This document shows positions 32,291 to 32,794 of a stretch of 32,794 nt of DNA, piece after piece; within the stretch, counting starts at the first letter, position 1; each line of letters starts with the position of its first letter. Location of the stretch: the NCBI RefSeq assembly GCF_000169155.1, contig NZ_AAWL01000026.1, forward strand, positions 97 through 32,890, given 5' to 3'. The notes below the pieces were generated by a model. That model made no database searches. It saw only the letters and a program-made list of their open reading frames with translations, and was not told the DNA's origin. Source of the DNA: Thermosinus carboxydivorans Nor1. GTDB taxonomy: Bacteria > Bacillota > Negativicutes > Sporomusales > Thermosinaceae. Made by a program: the position numbers and the translations under genes.

Positions 32291-32314
32291 CTGTCGTCCA
32301 TATTGGACGGCAAA
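32278..32314. repeat. Inverted repeat after the winged-helix gene
   Basis: TTTGCCGTCC (32278-32287) is exactly complementary to GGACGGCAAA (32305-32314) around a 17-base loop. It begins inside the last codons of the winged-helix gene. No T run follows, so it is more likely an RNA structure or a protein-binding site than a terminator. Confidence 0.6.
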
Positions 32315-32344
32315 GTGGACACATATATATAAACGATACTATAC

Positions 32345-32395
32345 GAGATATATATATCTCATAACAGTAGTAGGGGCTGTGGATAATGTGGATAA
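32345..32395. promoter_or_regulatory. AT-rich palindrome and two abutting DnaA boxes
   Basis: GAGATATATATATCTC (32345-32360) is a perfect 16-base palindrome in an AT-rich run. It is followed by two directly repeated, abutting copies of TGTGGATAA (32378-32386 and 32387-32395), the complement of the DnaA box TTATCCACA. A near match, GATATCCACAG, lies at about 32237. Such a cluster beside an unwinding-prone sequence could be the element's replication origin or a DnaA-controlled ssb promoter. Confidence 0.6.
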
Positions 32396-32442
32396 CCCTG
32401 GTGACAACAGGTAATATAAGGCTTTGGAGGTGTGAGTAACTT

Positions 32443-32763
32443 GTGAATATTGCAATCTTTTGCGGCCAATTGGCCGATGACCCGGAAGTAAGATACACGG
32501 CAACAGGCAAGGCCGTTACCACCTTTACGCTTATAATCGACAGGGAAGGGCAGGGGAAGGATTATATCCCTGTCGTCACATGGGAGAGGCTTGCAGAATC
32601 GTGTGGCAATCGCCTATCCAAAGGCCAGACTGTGGCCGTAACAGGACGTATATCGTATCAACGGTATACCGACCAAACCGGGCAGCGCAGGACGTCGTGC
32701 GAAGTAGTGGCGTCCAATGTCGAGTTTGGCGGCATCACGAACAATTACGTCAATCCGTTTTGA
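32443..32763 (+). CDS. ssb: Single-stranded DNA-binding protein
   Basis: 106 residues, shorter than chromosomal SSB (about 140-170), starting at a GTG with GGAGG twelve bases upstream. The OB fold is clear: MNIAIFCGQLADDPEVRYTA, GKAVTTFTLIID, DYIPVVTWERLAESCGNRLS, KGQTVAVTGRISYQRY and the basic SCEVVASNVEF. It lacks the usual acidic C-terminal DFDIPF tip, ending instead in NNYVNPF, so interaction with host repair proteins may be altered. An element-encoded SSB near the presumed origin fits autonomous replication. Confidence 0.92.
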   Translation: MNIAIFCGQLADDPEVRYTATGKAVTTFTLIIDREGQGKDYIPVVTWERLAESCGNRLSKGQTVAVTGRISYQRYTDQTGQRRTSCEVVASNVEFGGITNNYVNPF

Positions 32764-32794
32764 CCGTTTCTTTTTCCCCTCCCGGTGAACGGGA

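Overview
The window looks like chromosomal DNA of an anaerobic, spore-forming, GC-rich Firmicute, most likely of the Negativicutes/Sporomusaceae type. That is an inference from gene content: a GerA/GerB/GerC germinant receptor operon, AddAB instead of RecBCD, an S-box (SAM-I) riboswitch, an anaerobe-type homocysteine pathway, and strong AGGAGG ribosome binding sites with GTG and TTG starts. No rRNA or complete tRNA is present to settle the taxonomy.

Layout, left to right. 1-119 is the tail of a transposase gene. 382-4250 is read leftwards: an Fe/Mn superoxide dismutase with its own promoter, a siroheme nitrite/sulfite reductase, the remains of an unrecognised gene, and a pair of tiny YezD-like (DUF2292) genes. 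4251-12572, also leftwards, holds addA and addB (translationally coupled) and a DUF155/RMD1 membrane protein, with a nested palindromic repeat between addB and the DUF155 gene that supplies the latter's stop codon. 12664-14292 is a heptanucleotide tandem repeat followed by a PutP-like sodium symporter. 14372-20783, leftwards, holds an orphan D12-class adenine methylase, the gerA-gerB-gerC operon with a small extra membrane gene, and a frameshifted methyltransferase. 21247-21892 has a small unknown ORF and a cupin.

The most coherent system is 21952-25556: a consensus promoter, a complete SAM-I riboswitch with terminator and antiterminator, then four tightly packed genes. These are a DUF39 homocysteine-biosynthesis (aspartate semialdehyde sulfurtransferase) protein, a NIL-ferredoxin partner, a UPF0280/COG2122 protein, and MetF. 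Together they would make homocysteine directly from aspartate semialdehyde and sulfide and supply the methyl group for methionine, all shut off by SAM. A PHP-family histidinol phosphatase, a gamma-glutamyltransferase fragment and an Fe-S aldo/keto reductase follow.

From about 27.7 kb the DNA is mobile. There is a tnpB-only IS200/IS605 element whose TnpB has lost the central RuvC region, and next to it an IS30-type transposase remnant. At 29664-29710 lies the 3' part of a tRNA-Val gene with the tRNA's terminator, acting as the attachment site of an integrated phage-like element that runs to the right edge: tyrosine integrase, Xre repressor, divergent promoters with operators, a frameshifted excisionase-like gene, small phage-like genes, two abutting DnaA boxes, and a single-stranded DNA-binding protein.

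Several genes here (methyltransferase, excisionase-like, IS30 remnant, the 3270-3593 remnant) are broken in ways that each look like the loss of one base from a short homopolymer. This is either real decay or an assembly artefact.
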